64,000 nucleotides of DNA from Flexibacter flexilis DSM 6793 (GTDB lineage: Bacteria; Bacteroidota; Bacteroidia; Cytophagales; Flexibacteraceae): the NCBI RefSeq assembly GCF_900112255.1, contig NZ_FOLE01000005.1:229137-293136 (forward strand). Reading direction: 5' to 3'. Position numbers and translations under genes: made by a program. Below, in pieces: positions 52,970-61,768 of this stretch. The notes beneath the pieces were generated by a model. That model had not been told where the DNA came from. It saw only the letters and a list, made by a program, of their open reading frames with translations, and did not search any database. The first letter of the stretch is position 1; every line of letters starts with the position of its first letter.

Positions 52970-54277
52970 ATGAGAATATTCTTCATATTTCTGCTTTTAC
53001 CGACAGTAATTTTTGCACAAAAAAACGTATCCGATAATCTTGAAAAATATATGCAAGCACAAGTGGACATAAATAATTTTAGTGGAACAGTGCTTGTTAC
53101 AAAAAAAGGTTCGGTTTTGTTGAAAAAATCGTATGGTTTGGCCGACTACGAATGGAATATAAAAAATACTACCGATACAAAATATAGTTTAGCTTCTGTA
53201 AGTAAGCAATTTACCGCAGTAGCCATTTTGCAATTAGTAAACAACAACCAATTATCACTTGACGATAAATTAAGTAAATTTTTCCCAACTTTTCCGAAAG
53301 GCGATAGCATTACAATTCATACATTACTTTGCCACATGTCTGGTTTACAAATGGATTTTGATGAATTATATTTGAATAATGTATCAATTACACAAGATTC
53401 GGTATTAAAATATATTGCACAAAAAAATCTCTTATTTTCGCCTAAAACTAATACTGCTTATAGCAATATCGGTTACTATTTACTTGCTCGTATCATCGAA
53501 AAAATATCTGGTCAAAGCTATGCCAAATACCTAAAAACGAATATATTTGAGAAAGTAAAAATGAATAATACAGGAGTAATTACCAACGATGAACTGATAA
53601 ATAAACGAGCAAAAAACTATATATTTATTGACAATAAATACATACATAATCCCTATATCAATTGGGAATATAACATCGGACATGACGGAATTTATTCTAC
53701 CGTTGATGATTTGGCTATTTGGGACAAAGCACTTTATGGCACAAATATTCTGGCAACTGACATGAAAAAACGAATGTTTACGTCCTATAACGACCAACAT
53801 TTTGGATATGGATTTATGATTAATCCATTTTATAATCAAGGACATCAGCTAATTGCGCATGATGGTGGTTTTTTCGGTGCACAGACTTCTTTTAACCGAT
53901 TTACAGACGATAAACTTTTGGTAACTGTTTTGTCTAATAACCAATCTTCCTCCTATATGATTGCCTATGGACTTTCGGCAATTGCATTTGGAAAAGACGT
54001 TGAGATTCCATACAAGCACTCTCAAATAAAAATAGATACTGCTATTTGTAATAAATATGTAGGAAAATATGGGCAAGTTGAAATACTACAAAAAGACGGA
54101 AAATTATATTATAATAGTAAAGAAATTGAACTCATTCCTGAATCTAAAACAAAGTTTTTTAGGGCCGACAATCACGACAGAACAATTGAATTTATACAAG
54201 ACAAATCGGGTAAATACAATGCTATAATTTTTACAAAAGCTGGCGTAAAAGAAGTAATAAAGAAAAATACGGAATAA
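52970..54277 (+). CDS. Exported beta-lactamase-family serine hydrolase
   Basis: A 435-residue class C beta-lactamase-like protein with signal peptide MRIFFIFLLLPTVIFA. Active-site motifs are SxxK at Ser76-Lys79 (SLASVSKQF), YxN at Tyr164-Asn166 (AYSNIGYY) and HDGG near residue 300 in the KTG position. The C-terminal 90 residues form a lipocalin-like extra domain (YVGKYGQVEILQKDGKLYY). Such proteins are usually esterases or DD-peptidases and seldom true beta-lactamases. It lies next to a MarR regulator, suggesting inducible expression. Confidence 0.8.
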   Translation: MRIFFIFLLLPTVIFAQKNVSDNLEKYMQAQVDINNFSGTVLVTKKGSVLLKKSYGLADYEWNIKNTTDTKYSLASVSKQFTAVAILQLVNNNQLSLDDKLSKFFPTFPKGDSITIHTLLCHMSGLQMDFDELYLNNVSITQDSVLKYIAQKNLLFSPKTNTAYSNIGYYLLARIIEKISGQSYAKYLKTNIFEKVKMNNTGVITNDELINKRAKNYIFIDNKYIHNPYINWEYNIGHDGIYSTVDDLAIWDKALYGTNILATDMKKRMFTSYNDQHFGYGFMINPFYNQGHQLIAHDGGFFGAQTSFNRFTDDKLLVTVLSNNQSSSYMIAYGLSAIAFGKDVEIPYKHSQIKIDTAICNKYVGKYGQVEILQKDGKLYYNSKEIELIPESKTKFFRADNHDRTIEFIQDKSGKYNAIIFTKAGVKEVIKKNTE

Positions 54278-55034
54278 AAACACGAACCACTGGACAAATA
54301 AACTTTCAAGTCCCGAACTTTTTGGATTAAAGTGCCATTTGCTTAATAAAAGTAACGTCTATACGATGAGTGAGATTTATTCTTTAGCAGAGGTTCATTT
54401 CAATAAATGCGAATCAATTCATTGATTATCAATAAATTGATTCGCATATTCAATTCCACTGCCACATCATTTGCTACACTTAATATATTGGTACATAAAA
54501 ATAAAACTAATTACTTTTATATATCAGTAACATACAAAAGTATAAAAAAGAAAAAATTGCTTTGATAGAAAATAATCCTAACTATATAACATGGGTATCA
54601 GATAGTATCATGTTATGTGGAAAACTTTTTTTCAAACCGTGTCACCCTTTTTTGCTCCGAGAAACGTCTTGTATTTGTAATGATTTGTTTAAACCGAAAA
54701 TTCACAGATTTTGTACTTTACAAAAATACTAAGCTACTGCTTTACACAGCAAATTAACCCTAATAGTAACAGATTCATTTAAAAATGAAAACTACTGCCC
54801 AATTACAAACAAGAGCAGTAATATGCAAAATGATTAGCCCAATAAACAAATTTACACCACAAACATTCTTTTTATTAAAAAAGATATATTTTTGCCTAGG
54901 ACGTAGTAAAATTTATGGCAACAGTTTCTTTCTTATGCAACAACACAAGCGCATCAGAATAATTATTTAGAAAATTATTGAGGTAACTTCTAATGTACTA
55001 AACGTTGGTATTAGAAAAACGGTTAAATGCAACA
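54278..55034. other. Long AT-rich intergenic region with a nested inverted repeat
   Basis: About 750 bases separate the hydrolase gene and the methyltransferase operon. At 54407-54447, 13-bp arms ATGCGAATCAATT and AATTGATTCGCAT surround the smaller palindrome ATTGATTATCAAT. This could act as a terminator or a regulator-binding site. A 61-codon frame at 54785-54970 has no family resemblance and weak context, so I do not call it a gene. No controller (C-protein) or vsr gene was found here, although the promoter of the methyltransferase operon must lie in it. Confidence 0.5.
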
Positions 55035-56252
55035 ATGAAAAACAAAAAAATATATACATACATAGATTTATTTGCTGGATGTGGTGGGCTTTCCCTTGGA
55101 CTTAATCTTTCTGAATGGAAAGGATTATTTGCTATTGAAAAAAACCCTCAAGCTTTTCAGACCTTAGAACATAATTTAATTAAAAAAATAAATCACTTTG
55201 AATGGCCAGAATGGTTGCCGCAACAGGCACATGATATTGATACTGTAATCAAAAACTATTCTTATAATCTAAACAAGCTACAGGGAGAGGTAACCTTAAT
55301 TGCAGGGGGGCCTCCTTGCCAAGGGTTCTCCATCGCAGGCCGCAGAAATGAAGATGATGAACGAAATACACTGATTAATTCCTACATAAAATTTGTTTCA
55401 TTAGTAAGACCCAAACTCATTTTCTTTGAAAATGTAAAAGGGTTTACAATGGAATTTAAAAACAACAAGCAAAAGGGTAAAAAATATTCACAAATAGTAG
55501 CTGATAAATTGACGAAAGTAGGTTATCACGTTTATGGACAGCTAATTAATTTTGGTGATTATGGTGTTCCTCAAAAACGAACACGCTTCATTCTTGTTGG
55601 TATTAGAAAAGACATTAACAATTCTAACATTGAAAAAGCAAAGAGCTTTTTCAAGCTAATAGAGGAAAATAAATTCTCATTTTTAGCAGAAAAAAAATTG
55701 TCTGTAAGCCCAACTATTGAAGATGCCCTTTCTGATTTATTGAGTAATAATACTATTGATACTCCCGACAGAAAAGGATTTAAAAGTGGCATCTATCAAA
55801 AAGTAAAATCGGATTACCAGCGATACATTCGTAAAGGAAATGGTAACATTGAGATACCAAATAGTCATAGCTTTGCTAAGCACTCTCAAATAGTAACGGA
55901 ACGTTTTCGTTATATACAATCCATTTCAACAGAATGTAAAAATATCCCTGAAAAACTAAAACGGCAACTTGGGTTAAATACGCAAGTACTAGTGCCATTA
56001 CAAGCAAAAGAACAGGCCCCAACAGTTACTTCGCATCCTGACGATATGATACATTATTGTGAACCTCGTATTTTAACAGTACGAGAATGTGCAAGGCTCC
56101 AAAGTTTTCCTGACTGGTATACCTTTACAGGAAAATATACAACAGGTGGTGAGTTACGAAAAATAGAAGTACCAAGATATACACAAGTAGGTAACGCAAT
56201 CCCTCCTTTATTTAGCGAACAAGCAGGGGCTATATTAAAACAACTTATTTAA
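55035..56252 (+). CDS. DNA cytosine-5 methyltransferase
   Basis: A 405-residue m5C methyltransferase with all key motifs in order: I DLFAGCGGLSLGL (residues 11-23), IV GGPPCQGFS with catalytic Cys95, VI ENVKGF (132-137), VIII QKRTRFILVG near 185, and X QVGNAIPPLFSEQAG near the C-terminus. The target-recognition region between VIII and IX is of moderate length, so it methylates its own short specific site. The ATG giving MKNKKIYTY is preferred to one ten codons earlier. It overlaps the next gene by 1 bp (TAATG) and is the first gene of a three-gene operon. No restriction endonuclease accompanies it. Confidence 0.93.
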   Translation: MKNKKIYTYIDLFAGCGGLSLGLNLSEWKGLFAIEKNPQAFQTLEHNLIKKINHFEWPEWLPQQAHDIDTVIKNYSYNLNKLQGEVTLIAGGPPCQGFSIAGRRNEDDERNTLINSYIKFVSLVRPKLIFFENVKGFTMEFKNNKQKGKKYSQIVADKLTKVGYHVYGQLINFGDYGVPQKRTRFILVGIRKDINNSNIEKAKSFFKLIEENKFSFLAEKKLSVSPTIEDALSDLLSNNTIDTPDRKGFKSGIYQKVKSDYQRYIRKGNGNIEIPNSHSFAKHSQIVTERFRYIQSISTECKNIPEKLKRQLGLNTQVLVPLQAKEQAPTVTSHPDDMIHYCEPRILTVRECARLQSFPDWYTFTGKYTTGGELRKIEVPRYTQVGNAIPPLFSEQAGAILKQLI

Positions 56253-58546
56253 TGGTTAATTCGGAAAATTTTAAAATAAGTGCAGCCTTAAAAGATCTTA
56301 TCGGAAAAGAGTTAATTACCGATGAGTTAGTTGCTGTATTTGAACTAGTCAAAAACTCTTTTGATGCAAATGCAACAAAAGTGGACGTCATTTTTGAAAA
56401 CAATAATGATCCAACGAAGGCTCGAATCATCATCAAAGATAACGGGAAGGGAATGAACTATAGCGACCTAAAAAACAAATGGTTGTTTGTTGCTTATTCT
56501 GCCAAAAGAACAGGAAAAGAAAATGATGATTACAGGGATAAAATAAAATCACAAAGAATTTTTGCGGGAGCCAAAGGTGTTGGGCGTTTTTCGTGTGACA
56601 GATTAGGGAAAAACTTAAATTTAGTCTCAATAAAAAACGAAATTAATACAAAGATTGAAAATCTTATTGTTAATTGGGAAGATTTTGAAAATGCTGATGA
56701 GGAGGAATTTATCAATATTAAGGTTTCTCACAGCGAACTAGCAACAACTTCATATAATCTAACACATGGAACTGTTTTAGAAATTTCGGGACTTCGTGAT
56801 AATTGGGATAGAAACAGAATTTTAAAGTTAAAAAAATCGTTAGCCAAACTCATCAACCCTGGACAAGAAAATGATAGCGATGAATTTGACATTCAAATAA
56901 TCGCAAAAGATGAAGAACTTAAAGACAAAACAGAACAAAATCGCTTCGATATTGTAAATGGTTTTGTTAAAAACCTGATTTTTGAAACACTTGAAATTAA
57001 AACATCAAACATACTTGTTCAGATAAAAAATGATGTTATAGAAACTATTTTACAAGATAGGGGCGACCTTATTTATCATCTAAAGGAAAAAAATCCATAT
57101 CCAGATTTAAAAAACATTTCTGTTTATCTCTTTCAACTTAATAGGACAGCTAAACTAAATTTCAAAAGAATGATGGGGGTTCACTCTGTTGAGTATGGCT
57201 CTGTTTTTGTGTATAAGAATGGGTTTCGTGTTTATCCCTATGGAGAAGAGGGTGAAGATTTACTACTAATAGATAGGCGGAAGCAACAGGGTTATAGTAG
57301 ATACCTTGGCACAAGGGAATTAATAGGAAGAATTGAAATAAACGGCGAACAGTCTGGTTTAAATGAAACTACAAGTCGAGATGGTGGTCTGGTCAAAACA
57401 GATACTTACTCTCATTTAGTTGAGTTTTTCCATGAATATGCTTTAAAACGCTTAGAGAATTATGTTGTAAATATTATTCAATGGGGCGATGAACGAATTA
57501 ATAAAGAGACAGGAGAAGTGGAAAGACCAGAACTTTGGGCTAAAGACGTCAAGGTTCAAATACTTGAACTGATATCAGGATTTATTAATCTTAAAAATTA
57601 TATAGATGTTCAATATAACAAGGACTTTCTAAGAATAATTGAAAGTAAACAGGAACAGAGTGTTGATAAGATTGTAAAAAACATTCGCCAAGCTGCAACA
57701 AAGTCTGGTAACCCTGAGGTAATTAGAGAGGCAAAGAAAATTGAGCAGGCGGTCATGGCTTCAAGAAGTGACACTAAAAAGGCTGAGGAAAAAGCTACTA
57801 TTGCAGAAAATAAAGTAAAACAGGTTGAACAAAAACTTGAAGCTGTTACAAGTCAAAAAAATTTTTTGCAGTCTGAGATTGGCGATGATACAAAAAATTT
57901 AGAAAGTATTTTACACCACATTGGTTTAACAACACCATTGATTAAAACAGAAATTGAGAAACTTGTAAAGGCTGTAAACAATAACGCCTCAAAAGGTGAA
58001 TTGGAAATAATCTTAAAAAGATTGAGCCGACACAATGAAAAAATAACCTCATTCTCTAAGTATTTCAAGAAAGTTAACTTCAGTATTCACGACACAAATT
58101 TGGCAACAGACATTGTTGGATTTACAAATGAATACATTGAAAATGTTTACAAAAAACGAGATGATTTGCGGATAAATCGAGAATTACTGAATGTAACAAT
58201 AAACACCCCAAATGATTTTGAACATAAAATCAAATTTAATCCAATTGATATGGTAATTGTGTTAGATAATTTGATTAGCAATTCATCAAAACACGGAGCA
58301 TTAAAAGTTGAATTAACTTGGAGTAACACGCCCAAAGGCTTTCAGTTATTATTCAAAGATGATGGCAAAGGAATTAAAGACGATATTTTAGATGATATCT
58401 TTGATTTTGGTTTTACAACATCAAGACATGGCTCGGGCATCGGACTTTACCACGTAAGAGAAATAATTGAAAAACTAAACGGAACAATAACTGTAAACAA
58501 CAAAACAAGTAAAGGTGTTGAATTTATCATTTCCTTTAAAAATTGA
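56252..58546 (+). CDS. Double-GHKL protein: MORC/Hsp90-like ATPase fused to a histidine-kinase core
   Basis: A 764-residue soluble protein. The N-terminal GHKL ATPase has the N-box ELVKNSFDA (31-39), G1 DNGKGM (63-68) and G2 GAKGVGRF (106-113), in the manner of MutL/MORC/Hsp90 ATPases. A middle transducer-like region reaches residue 440, and a coiled coil lies at about 500-545. Then comes a DHp-like segment with ILHHIGLTTPLIKTEI, resembling an H-box, and a C-terminal HATPase with DNLISN (672-677), DDGKG (703-707) and GSGIGL (727-732). It is translationally coupled to the methyltransferase gene and 6 bp upstream of a response regulator. I infer a soluble sensor kinase whose input module is the N-terminal ATPase. 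Confidence 0.8.
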   Translation: MVNSENFKISAALKDLIGKELITDELVAVFELVKNSFDANATKVDVIFENNNDPTKARIIIKDNGKGMNYSDLKNKWLFVAYSAKRTGKENDDYRDKIKSQRIFAGAKGVGRFSCDRLGKNLNLVSIKNEINTKIENLIVNWEDFENADEEEFINIKVSHSELATTSYNLTHGTVLEISGLRDNWDRNRILKLKKSLAKLINPGQENDSDEFDIQIIAKDEELKDKTEQNRFDIVNGFVKNLIFETLEIKTSNILVQIKNDVIETILQDRGDLIYHLKEKNPYPDLKNISVYLFQLNRTAKLNFKRMMGVHSVEYGSVFVYKNGFRVYPYGEEGEDLLLIDRRKQQGYSRYLGTRELIGRIEINGEQSGLNETTSRDGGLVKTDTYSHLVEFFHEYALKRLENYVVNIIQWGDERINKETGEVERPELWAKDVKVQILELISGFINLKNYIDVQYNKDFLRIIESKQEQSVDKIVKNIRQAATKSGNPEVIREAKKIEQAVMASRSDTKKAEEKATIAENKVKQVEQKLEAVTSQKNFLQSEIGDDTKNLESILHHIGLTTPLIKTEIEKLVKAVNNNASKGELEIILKRLSRHNEKITSFSKYFKKVNFSIHDTNLATDIVGFTNEYIENVYKKRDDLRINRELLNVTINTPNDFEHKIKFNPIDMVIVLDNLISNSSKHGALKVELTWSNTPKGFQLLFKDDGKGIKDDILDDIFDFGFTTSRHGSGIGLYHVREIIEKLNGTITVNNKTSKGVEFIISFKN

Positions 58547-58552
58547 AAGTAT

Positions 58553-59479
58553 ATGAAATTTGAATACAAAATATTGTGGATTGACAATGATTTACAGAGT
58601 TATATTGATAACGACTCTGTGAGAGGCATTGAAGAATTTTTATTGGAAAAAGGCTTTGAACCAATAATTGAAAAAGTGTTTGACGAAGCTAACCTTGACC
58701 AATTCATTACAAAACACACCTATGATTTAATTATTTCGGATTACAATCTGAATAATACGACAGGAGATGTTGTTATTAAACAAATCCGAGATGAAAAGCA
58801 TTTAGACACAGAAATTCTTTTTTATACAGCGCAAGACAGCTATATGAACAACGATCAAGTAATAAAAAATCTTGCTTTTAAAGAACGATTAACTTTTAAA
58901 GTTGGAAGAGATGGATTGTTTCAAAAAATTGAAAAAGTCATTGATCTAACTCTCAAAAAACTTCTTGAATTAAATGCAACACGAGGTTTAATTACAGCAG
59001 CCACAAGTGAATTAGATGTAGAAATAGAAGAAATTGTAATGCAATTAGTTTCTATGCAAAATAAAAGTGATAAGGATTTGAGACAAATCGTTACAGATAA
59101 AGTGTTTACTAAAATGGAAAGAACTGTCAATACTTTTTGGGGTAATTACAGTAATTTTCAAGACTATTTTCCAAAAATTGATGCTGTAAAAAAATGGGAA
59201 ATTTTGCGATATTTATTGAAGCCATTGAAATCTAAAAAGCAAGAAATCAACACATTTTTAGAAAACAACAAAACATACCAAGACCAAGTTATTACAATTC
59301 GTAATCAGTTTGCTCACGTTAAAGCTGTAGAGGAAAATGGAGTGTTGAAATTAAAGGGGAAAGAAGATATAGAATTTGACGAAAACAAATGTATTGAAAT
59401 TAGAAAAAATTTAATAGCTCACAAAGGATACATAGAAATATTGCGACAAATACTCAATGATAAAACAAATAATCTGTAG
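58553..59479 (+). CDS. Response regulator with C-terminal HEPN-like region
   Basis: A 308-residue protein. Residues 1-125 are a receiver domain with all functional residues: acidic pair Asp11/Asp13, phospho-acceptor Asp63 in LIISDYNL, Thr92 in LFYTAQDS and Lys116 in TFKVGRD. Instead of a DNA-binding output, residues about 130-308 are helical and end with Arg250-Asn-x3-His255 in ITIRNQFAHVK, the RNxxxH signature of HEPN RNases, followed by another helix pair. It is the third gene of the operon after the kinase-like protein. I infer that phosphorylation controls a HEPN effector. The HEPN call rests on motif and helical context alone. Confidence 0.75.
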   Translation: MKFEYKILWIDNDLQSYIDNDSVRGIEEFLLEKGFEPIIEKVFDEANLDQFITKHTYDLIISDYNLNNTTGDVVIKQIRDEKHLDTEILFYTAQDSYMNNDQVIKNLAFKERLTFKVGRDGLFQKIEKVIDLTLKKLLELNATRGLITAATSELDVEIEEIVMQLVSMQNKSDKDLRQIVTDKVFTKMERTVNTFWGNYSNFQDYFPKIDAVKKWEILRYLLKPLKSKKQEINTFLENNKTYQDQVITIRNQFAHVKAVEENGVLKLKGKEDIEFDENKCIEIRKNLIAHKGYIEILRQILNDKTNNL

Positions 59480-59496
59480 CACAGATTATCCCCGAA

Positions 59497-59546
59497 AAAC
59501 CCCGTCCCCACCTCATTCCGAGCAGGAATAAAACGGGGACGGGGTG
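59497..59546. terminator. GC-rich hairpin between the operon and the mobile-element genes
   Basis: CCCCGTCCCC and GGGGACGGGG arms flank a loop of about 25 bases. On the minus strand the right-hand arm is followed by TTTTCGGGG, which suits a terminator for the leftward HTH gene; it may serve both convergent operons. It also marks the shift from AT-rich to GC-richer DNA. Confidence 0.65.
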
Positions 59547-59552
59547 ATTTAC

Positions 59553-59876
59553 CTAACGCCTGCGTGTGGCAAGTTTCTGATTCGCATAGTCTTCCATGCT
59601 CAACAGCTTGCTTTCGTTCATGTATTGCAGCAGTTCGCCACGCTTACAAAACAGCCGCTTGCCTACCTTGTAAAACGTAAACGGAGACTTCCGACTACAC
59701 GAATACTTATACAAAGTGCTTTTGGCAATGCCCAGCAAATTCGCGGCCTCACTCAACTGCATAAAATCACTATCAGAAGAACCCACAACCGTTTCCGCTT
59801 GGGACTCGTGCAGCAACTTGACCATCTGTTTGAGTTCCTGCAACTCTTGCATTATCGAAATAAAAGGATTTTCCAT
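59553..59876 (-). CDS. Excisionase-like helix-turn-helix protein
   Basis: A 107-residue protein. A short N-terminal coiled segment precedes an HTH_17-type DNA-binding domain: MQLSEAANLLGIAKSTLYKY and FYKVGKRLFCKRGELLQYM (residues about 39-87). This family, close to phage and conjugative-transposon excisionases, is abundant in Bacteroidota mobile elements. It is adjacent to the DUF4407-like genes on the same strand with a 1-bp gap. No integrase is in the window, so the element may continue past the right edge or be a remnant. Confidence 0.75.
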   Translation of the reverse strand: MENPFISIMQELQELKQMVKLLHESQAETVVGSSDSDFMQLSEAANLLGIAKSTLYKYSCSRKSPFTFYKVGKRLFCKRGELLQYMNESKLLSMEDYANQKLATRRR

Positions 59877-59877
59877 C

Positions 59878-60243
59878 TTAATTTGGGGTGTTTCGTTTCA
59901 AAAATTCATTCATGCGCCGTTGCGCCTCTTCCTTGTCCGCTGCTGCCTGCGCCTCCATCGAAGCCTTGTTCAATTTGAGCAATTGTTGATTGACTTCCAC
60001 CTCCTTTCGGGCTTTTTGCAACTCGTCAAACTCCGCTCTTGGATGCGCCGCTTCGGCTTCTTGGGCGGGGGGCGGGAAATCTGCCACCACATCGGCCACA
60101 GACTCCTCGCCAAACCTTGCTTCTTTGTTGATGGGTGGAAGGTAAGCCGTGCTTTTAAACATGCTCATCGAAACAATCAGCATCAGAACACCGCCTACCA
60201 ACAACCACATCACCGTATTTTCACCCAACAATTCGTCAAGCAT
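59878..60243 (-). CDS. Small membrane-anchored coiled-coil protein
   Basis: A 121-residue protein with one N-terminal membrane helix (residues about 11-30, VMWLLVGGVLMLIVSMSMF), a Pro-rich linker and a charged helical tail (EFDELQKARKEVEVNQQLLK ... KEEAQRRMNEFLKR). It overlaps the upstream DUF4407-like gene by 8 bp (ATGCTTGA), so the two are translationally coupled and probably form a complex. Function unknown. Confidence 0.6.
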   Translation of the reverse strand: MLDELLGENTVMWLLVGGVLMLIVSMSMFKSTAYLPPINKEARFGEESVADVVADFPPPAQEAEAAHPRAEFDELQKARKEVEVNQQLLKLNKASMEAQAAADKEEAQRRMNEFLKRNTPN

Positions 60244-61327
60244 ATTCAGGTTCTTTCGGTTTACCCAAATTCACAAAGTCTCCGTTAATCTGCTCCCGAA
60301 CAATATTCGACTCAACCAGACGATAACCCAAGTCTTGTCGAATGACTCCACTATTAGGGCTTGGATTCACCATTTCGTCCAAAAACGCATTCGCTATCTC
60401 CGTGCGAATCGCGATATTCTTCTGCGCCAATAATTGATTGCTCTTGGCCAAATCGGTGTAGTCTGTTTTTACCATTTGTTTAAGGATTAACACACAACTT
60501 TCAAAGAACACCGAGAAGGCAATCACTATCTTACTCCACAGCTCAAATGCCGTTTGGTGATATTCGTCGGCCTTGTCTTTGGCTTTTCCCAAGGCCGCAC
60601 TGCGTTCCACAGGGGAGTAATGAGGCGTGGAACTTAGCCCCAGAATATCCTGTTTGGTCGCCGCTGCCACACTGTCCCGCTTAAATCCTGTTTCAGTGGA
60701 AGAAATTCGCCCTTCGAGGTCTTGGATTTTCTGCTCACACAAGGCAATATCATTCTTAATGATACCCGCCAACTGACCGTCACCCGCATTGCCGCTTACC
60801 TTTTGGCTGAAAGACACGCCACCTATTTCTTGCGCCAATTTGCTTTCCAAATCCGCTTTTTGCTGTCTCAAGCCTGTGAGCTGGTCTTGCAGCTCCTTTT
60901 TGCTGGCCAAATAATTACCCACCGCGTTGGTCATCGGTTCGATGGTGGCCAGTCGCTTTTGCTGGTAATTTTCCTCAATAGTCTGCGTGATTTCCTTGTC
61001 ATAGACAACGTATTCGTTCACGGTATGCAGCATAAAAGTAACGCCCAACAGGAACATCAATCGAAACAATGCCCCTTTATTGCTTGCACTCCCGTACATA
61101 ACGCGTTCGATTTGCAGCATAATGCCCCCATAAATAAAGAACAGAAAGGCCGCCACAAGATAGCTATTGGACACCGTCCAACCCAAATAAGCCATATTCG
61201 TGGCCGACAACAAAATCACCAGCCAAACACATAACCCCACCGCCCGTTGCATCATGCGAGAATGATTCGTGCATTGGGATAGCAGTCCCTCATCCGTAAA
61301 GGAGGCATACTCTAAAAACTTGCCCAT
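60236..61327 (-). CDS. DUF4407-like membrane/coiled-coil protein
   Basis: A 363-residue protein with an N-terminal block of about three to four membrane helices (residues 28-115: AVGLCVWLVILLSATNMAYL ... LMFLLGVTFMLHTV), a long coiled coil (about 125-235, LQDQLTGLRQQKADLESKLA) and another helix near 260-285 (VIAFSVFFESCVLILKQM). This order matches DUF4407 proteins, known from Bacteroidota plasmids and integrative elements; a function is not established. Its stop is TGA, which shows that TGA terminates in this element. Confidence 0.7.
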   Translation of the reverse strand: MGKFLEYASFTDEGLLSQCTNHSRMMQRAVGLCVWLVILLSATNMAYLGWTVSNSYLVAAFLFFIYGGIMLQIERVMYGSASNKGALFRLMFLLGVTFMLHTVNEYVVYDKEITQTIEENYQQKRLATIEPMTNAVGNYLASKKELQDQLTGLRQQKADLESKLAQEIGGVSFSQKVSGNAGDGQLAGIIKNDIALCEQKIQDLEGRISSTETGFKRDSVAAATKQDILGLSSTPHYSPVERSAALGKAKDKADEYHQTAFELWSKIVIAFSVFFESCVLILKQMVKTDYTDLAKSNQLLAQKNIAIRTEIANAFLDEMVNPSPNSGVIRQDLGYRLVESNIVREQINGDFVNLGKPKEPEYA

Positions 61328-61768
61328 TTTTGTATTATTTTTAGTTTTAACAATTAATTATATCAAGAAGCACTAAAAAAGATGGCAAGCATCGCCTTTC
61401 ACCAACACTGAATTAATATTGAAAATAGTCTTGCAATTGCTCGAAAAATCCGTATAGAGGTAAACGAACAAACCGTTCAACTTCCAATGTATCCGCGCGG
61501 AAGTTTTCAGTGTGGTGCTGACATTATTTGTCAGTACCATTTTTTTGTTTTCTACTTCATGGCTAGCTACTCCAATCCGTACGAAATGATACTATTTTGA
61601 GTACTCACTCATCTCACAAAAAAACACATAAGTCATTGATTGGTAACAAAAGACTCAGTATCTTGCTGTAATGACAGGACAAAAGTCCGCAGAAAATCAA
61701 ATGCTCTTTTTGATTTTCAACCTTTTTTTTAAAGTTGAAAATGTGTTCCACTCAATCTTTTTTTACTT
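61328..61768. other. Divergent intergenic region of the mobile-element segment
   Basis: About 440 bases between the leftward DUF4407-like gene and the rightward TPR-like gene. It presumably holds both promoters. No clear consensus promoter, attachment site, repeat or RNA gene was recognised. Confidence 0.3.

Noticed and set aside
52970..54277. A true antibiotic-resistance beta-lactamase
   Set aside because: SxxK and YxN are present, but the C-terminal extra domain and overall sequence fit the broad serine hydrolase/esterase group; resistance cannot be inferred.
54785..54970. A 61-residue protein
   Set aside because: Composition is biased, there is no family resemblance, and no ribosome-binding or promoter context. 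It sits in an AT-rich gap where chance frames are common.
55035..59479. An ordinary type II restriction-modification system
   Set aside because: Neither accompanying gene has a recognisable endonuclease motif (PD-(D/E)XK, HNH, GIY-YIG or PLD); one is a double GHKL ATPase and the other a receiver-domain protein.
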